From Streptomyces sp. CoH27 (GTDB taxonomy: Bacteria; Actinomycetota; Actinomycetes; Streptomycetales; Streptomycetaceae), in NCBI RefSeq assembly GCF_020181035.1, contig NZ_JAIQYY010000020.1, positions 85,123 through 149,122 of the forward strand: a stretch of DNA of 64,000 nt, read 5' to 3'. Shown one piece after another: positions 62,129-64,000 of this stretch. The notes beneath the pieces are model-generated. The model saw only the letters and a list, made by a program, of their open reading frames with translations. It searched no databases and was not told the origin of the DNA. Each line of letters begins with the position of its first letter. The first letter of the stretch is position 1. The translations under genes were made by a program, and so were the position numbers.

Positions 62129-64000
62129 GTGTGGCCGGACCGGCTGTGTGTGGGCGACCGGGTCCGGTGCGGCGGTCGGGTGTGGACCGTCACCGGGCTG
62201 TGCGGCCGGCATCTGACGCTGGCGGACTCATCCGGTGCCCCTCAGCACATCGACATGGTGGAGCTGCTGCGACGTCATGACGTCACGGTGGACGGCACCG
62301 CGCAGGTCACCGGTATAGCGCGGGACATACCCTGCGACGACACGCTGGAGCGTGCGCGCTGGTGGCAGGCGCACATCGTCGAGGTGCTCACCGGGCTGCC
62401 CCCCGACGCCCGCCCCGGGGCACAGCCGCGTCCCGACTTCGATCCCGACCGGCATTCCCTGGCGGCCCGGGAAGCGGCCAAGGCACGTGAGTTGACCGAG
62501 TCAGGGGTGAGAGAGTCCTCGGCGCGTACGGTGCGGCGCAAGCGGCAGCGGTATCAGGCGTTGGGGTTGGCCGGCCTGGTGGACGGGCGGGCCGGGCGGC
62601 ACGAGGCCCCAGGAGCCCGGCTTGATGCCCGGGTGGTGGACGCCGTGCGGGAGATCGTCCTCTCGCACAGAGGCCCCGGGCCGGTGAACGTCGAGCGGGT
62701 GCGCGCCCAGTTGCTGGTCCAGCTGGCCGGCCAGGCCGCGGACGACGACGTCCCGGTGCCCTCCCGCTCCGCGCTGCGACGGCTGTGCTCTCAGTTCACC
62801 GGACAGTTGCCGCAGGAGACGCCCGCCCCGTGGCTGGGCGTGGGCGATCGCGTCCACCTGGATGTCCTGTCCATCCCAGGACTGAACCAGGTGACACACG
62901 GCAGACACCAGCTGAAGCTGCTGTTCGCGCTGGACGAGGCCAGCGGTGTTCTGCTGACCGCCGTGGCCTGTGCCGACCCCGAGCCGGTGTACGGACCGGC
63001 GCTGCTGGCCCGGATGTGCGTGCCGGCCGATCAGCGGGCCAACTGGATCTCCCCCTGGCCGTCAGGACAGCCAGGCTCTGCCTCACCGTCGTCTGCGGCC
63101 GGTGGCGCGCCGGTGATCCGTCCCCGCACGCTCGTCGTCGACCGCGCGGCCGCTTCCGGCATGACCGCACTGCGCGACGCCTGCGCGCGCAGGGGAATCC
63201 ACGTGCAGTCCGCAGCTCAGCTGACTCCGCAGGACCGCGGCCGCGTCGAGCGCGTCATGACGGCAGCGGCAGGGCGGTTCGCCGCTTACCTGTTCTCTCC
63301 CGCCGGCCGTCCAGCCCGTGCAGCGGGATGGCAGGTCGAGCGGGTGCAGGAGCTGCTGGACATATGGCTTGAGGAGGGCTGGTCGCGGCAGGCCCTTCCG
63401 GCGGGTACCGAGTTCCCGCGCACCCCGCTAGAACGGTACGAGGACCTGACGGCCCATGTCGGCCAGGTCTCAACTCCTCTGTCTCCAGAGGAATTTCGTG
63501 ACCTGCTCAACATCTCCTGGAGGACGGTCGGTCCCAGCGGGCTGCGTGTGGGCGGGCACGCCTACAACGCTCCGGCCCTTCACGTGCTGCGCCGTCCGAC
63601 GGCAACGGGACCCGAGCGCAGGCGTTTTGAGGTGCGCTGGGATCCCTACGACCTTGGGCAGGTGTGGCTGCGTGCCAGCAACGAAGAATGGCTCGTGATC
63701 CCCGCGGCGGCTTCCCGTACGGCGCTGCCCGACGCCGGGCCGGATGCAGGGTCTATCGAGGAACGCGGTGAAGCCCCGCGCCTGAACGGGCATGTGCGAG
63801 AACATCCGGCCGAGCTGCCCGAGGCGGTGCGCCTCGCTTACCACGCCCAACTGCAGTTGCGCGTTGCCTGTGTTGTCTTCGCCGTGGACCGGATCGACGA
63901 CGTGCGGCTCCTCAACCGGTACGCGGTCGGCCCCCGCTACGGTGTGTTGCTGCACGGCCAGGCCGGCACGGGCAAGACCACCGCACTGCTGGAGGCCCGG
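62129..64000 (+). CDS. TniA/TnsB-type DDE transposase fused in frame to a TniB/TnsC-like ATPase, 3' end cut by window
   Basis: The frame is open from here to the window end (624 codons). An N-terminal part (VRCGGRVWTVTGL) and a helix-turn-helix-rich region (ARTVRRKRQRYQALGLAGLVDGR) precede an RNase H-fold core with D245 (VHLDVLSI), D338 (LVVDRAAA) and E374 (GRVERVM), spaced D-35-E. The Mu-type C-terminal barrel follows (LRVGGHAYNAPALHVL, then RWDPYDLGQVWLRASNEEWLVIP). After a short linker the frame continues into EAVRLAYHAQLQLRV and a Walker A motif GQAGTGKTT at residues 610-618. Normally the ATPase is a separate gene. GTG 62129 has AGGAG upstream at a longish distance; GTG 62117 is an alternative. 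Confidence 0.85.
   Translation, partial: MWPDRLCVGDRVRCGGRVWTVTGLCGRHLTLADSSGAPQHIDMVELLRRHDVTVDGTAQVTGIARDIPCDDTLERARWWQAHIVEVLTGLPPDARPGAQPRPDFDPDRHSLAAREAAKARELTESGVRESSARTVRRKRQRYQALGLAGLVDGRAGRHEAPGARLDARVVDAVREIVLSHRGPGPVNVERVRAQLLVQLAGQAADDDVPVPSRSALRRLCSQFTGQLPQETPAPWLGVGDRVHLDVLSIPGLNQVTHGRHQLKLLFALDEASGVLLTAVACADPEPVYGPALLARMCVPADQRANWISPWPSGQPGSASPSSAAGGAPVIRPRTLVVDRAAASGMTALRDACARRGIHVQSAAQLTPQDRGRVERVMTAAAGRFAAYLFSPAGRPARAAGWQVERVQELLDIWLEEGWSRQALPAGTEFPRTPLERYEDLTAHVGQVSTPLSPEEFRDLLNISWRTVGPSGLRVGGHAYNAPALHVLRRPTATGPERRRFEVRWDPYDLGQVWLRASNEEWLVIPAAASRTALPDAGPDAGSIEERGEAPRLNGHVREHPAELPEAVRLAYHAQLQLRVACVVFAVDRIDDVRLLNRYAVGPRYGVLLHGQAGTGKTTALLEAR

Overview
The window reads as Streptomyces chromosome from the neighbourhood of oriC. 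Codon use is very GC-rich with strong third-position bias, there are two branched-chain 2-oxoacid dehydrogenase (bkd) operons, divergent eukaryotic-type Ser/Thr kinases and an actinobacterial proteasome activator. A perfect 14-bp parS site lies at about 12.7 kb; Streptomyces parS sites cluster around oriC. No rRNA, tRNA or CRISPR array was recognised.

Core part, 1-34.9 kb. A bkdFGH-type operon (E1 alpha, E1 beta, E2; E2 cut by the left edge) runs leftward. Next come an APH-fold phosphotransferase, two divergent membrane Ser/Thr kinases, bpa, a proline-rich surface protein, a PIG3-type quinone oxidoreductase, and a mobA-moeA-K+ channel run in which parS holds the moeA stop and the probable channel start. 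The second, bkdABC-type operon follows, about 12 kb upstream of the first as in the S. avermitilis bkdABC/bkdFGH arrangement, with an Lrp-type regulator (bkdR) divergent to it. A phenylacetate block (paaR-paaH, paaN, paaABCDE) surrounds an rRNA methyltransferase and an HTTM/DUF5819 pair. Two paa promoters share an identical 21-bp TetR-type operator, and a near copy lies in the bkdA-bkdR gap. The core ends with an acyl-CoA dehydrogenase, a rhodanese, a J-domain-like protein and a DUF2252 protein carrying a 9-bp minisatellite.

Accessory part, about 34.9-60.6 kb. Here genes are short, mixed in strand and separated by decayed sequence. There are six intact alpha/beta hydrolases plus one fragment; three of the intact ones and the fragment belong to one QHFRG-motif subfamily. 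The block also holds three TetR regulators, an HxlR regulator whose probable operator recurs in front of a distant MFS pump, a PAS-GAF-SpoIIE-HATPase phosphatase in frame with a hydrolase, Dps, a tautomerase, an MDMPI/DinB protein, an HD protein, two LAL regulators (one coupled to a degenerate WhiB-like protein), and DUF302 and NTF2-like proteins. IS, LuxR and hydrolase remnants show decay. The content suggests stress and xenobiotic handling under several local regulators, but substrates cannot be read from sequence.

Right edge, about 60.9-64 kb. Two small leftward genes (one a degenerate Nudix fold) face a rightward ORF that runs off the window. It joins a TniA/TnsB-type DDE transposase (D245, D338, E374, with D-35-E spacing) to a Walker-A ATPase segment of TniB/TnsC type without a stop codon. 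A pair of 29-bp direct repeats lies upstream. This looks like one end of a Tn7/Tn5053-like element and is the best candidate for something undescribed.
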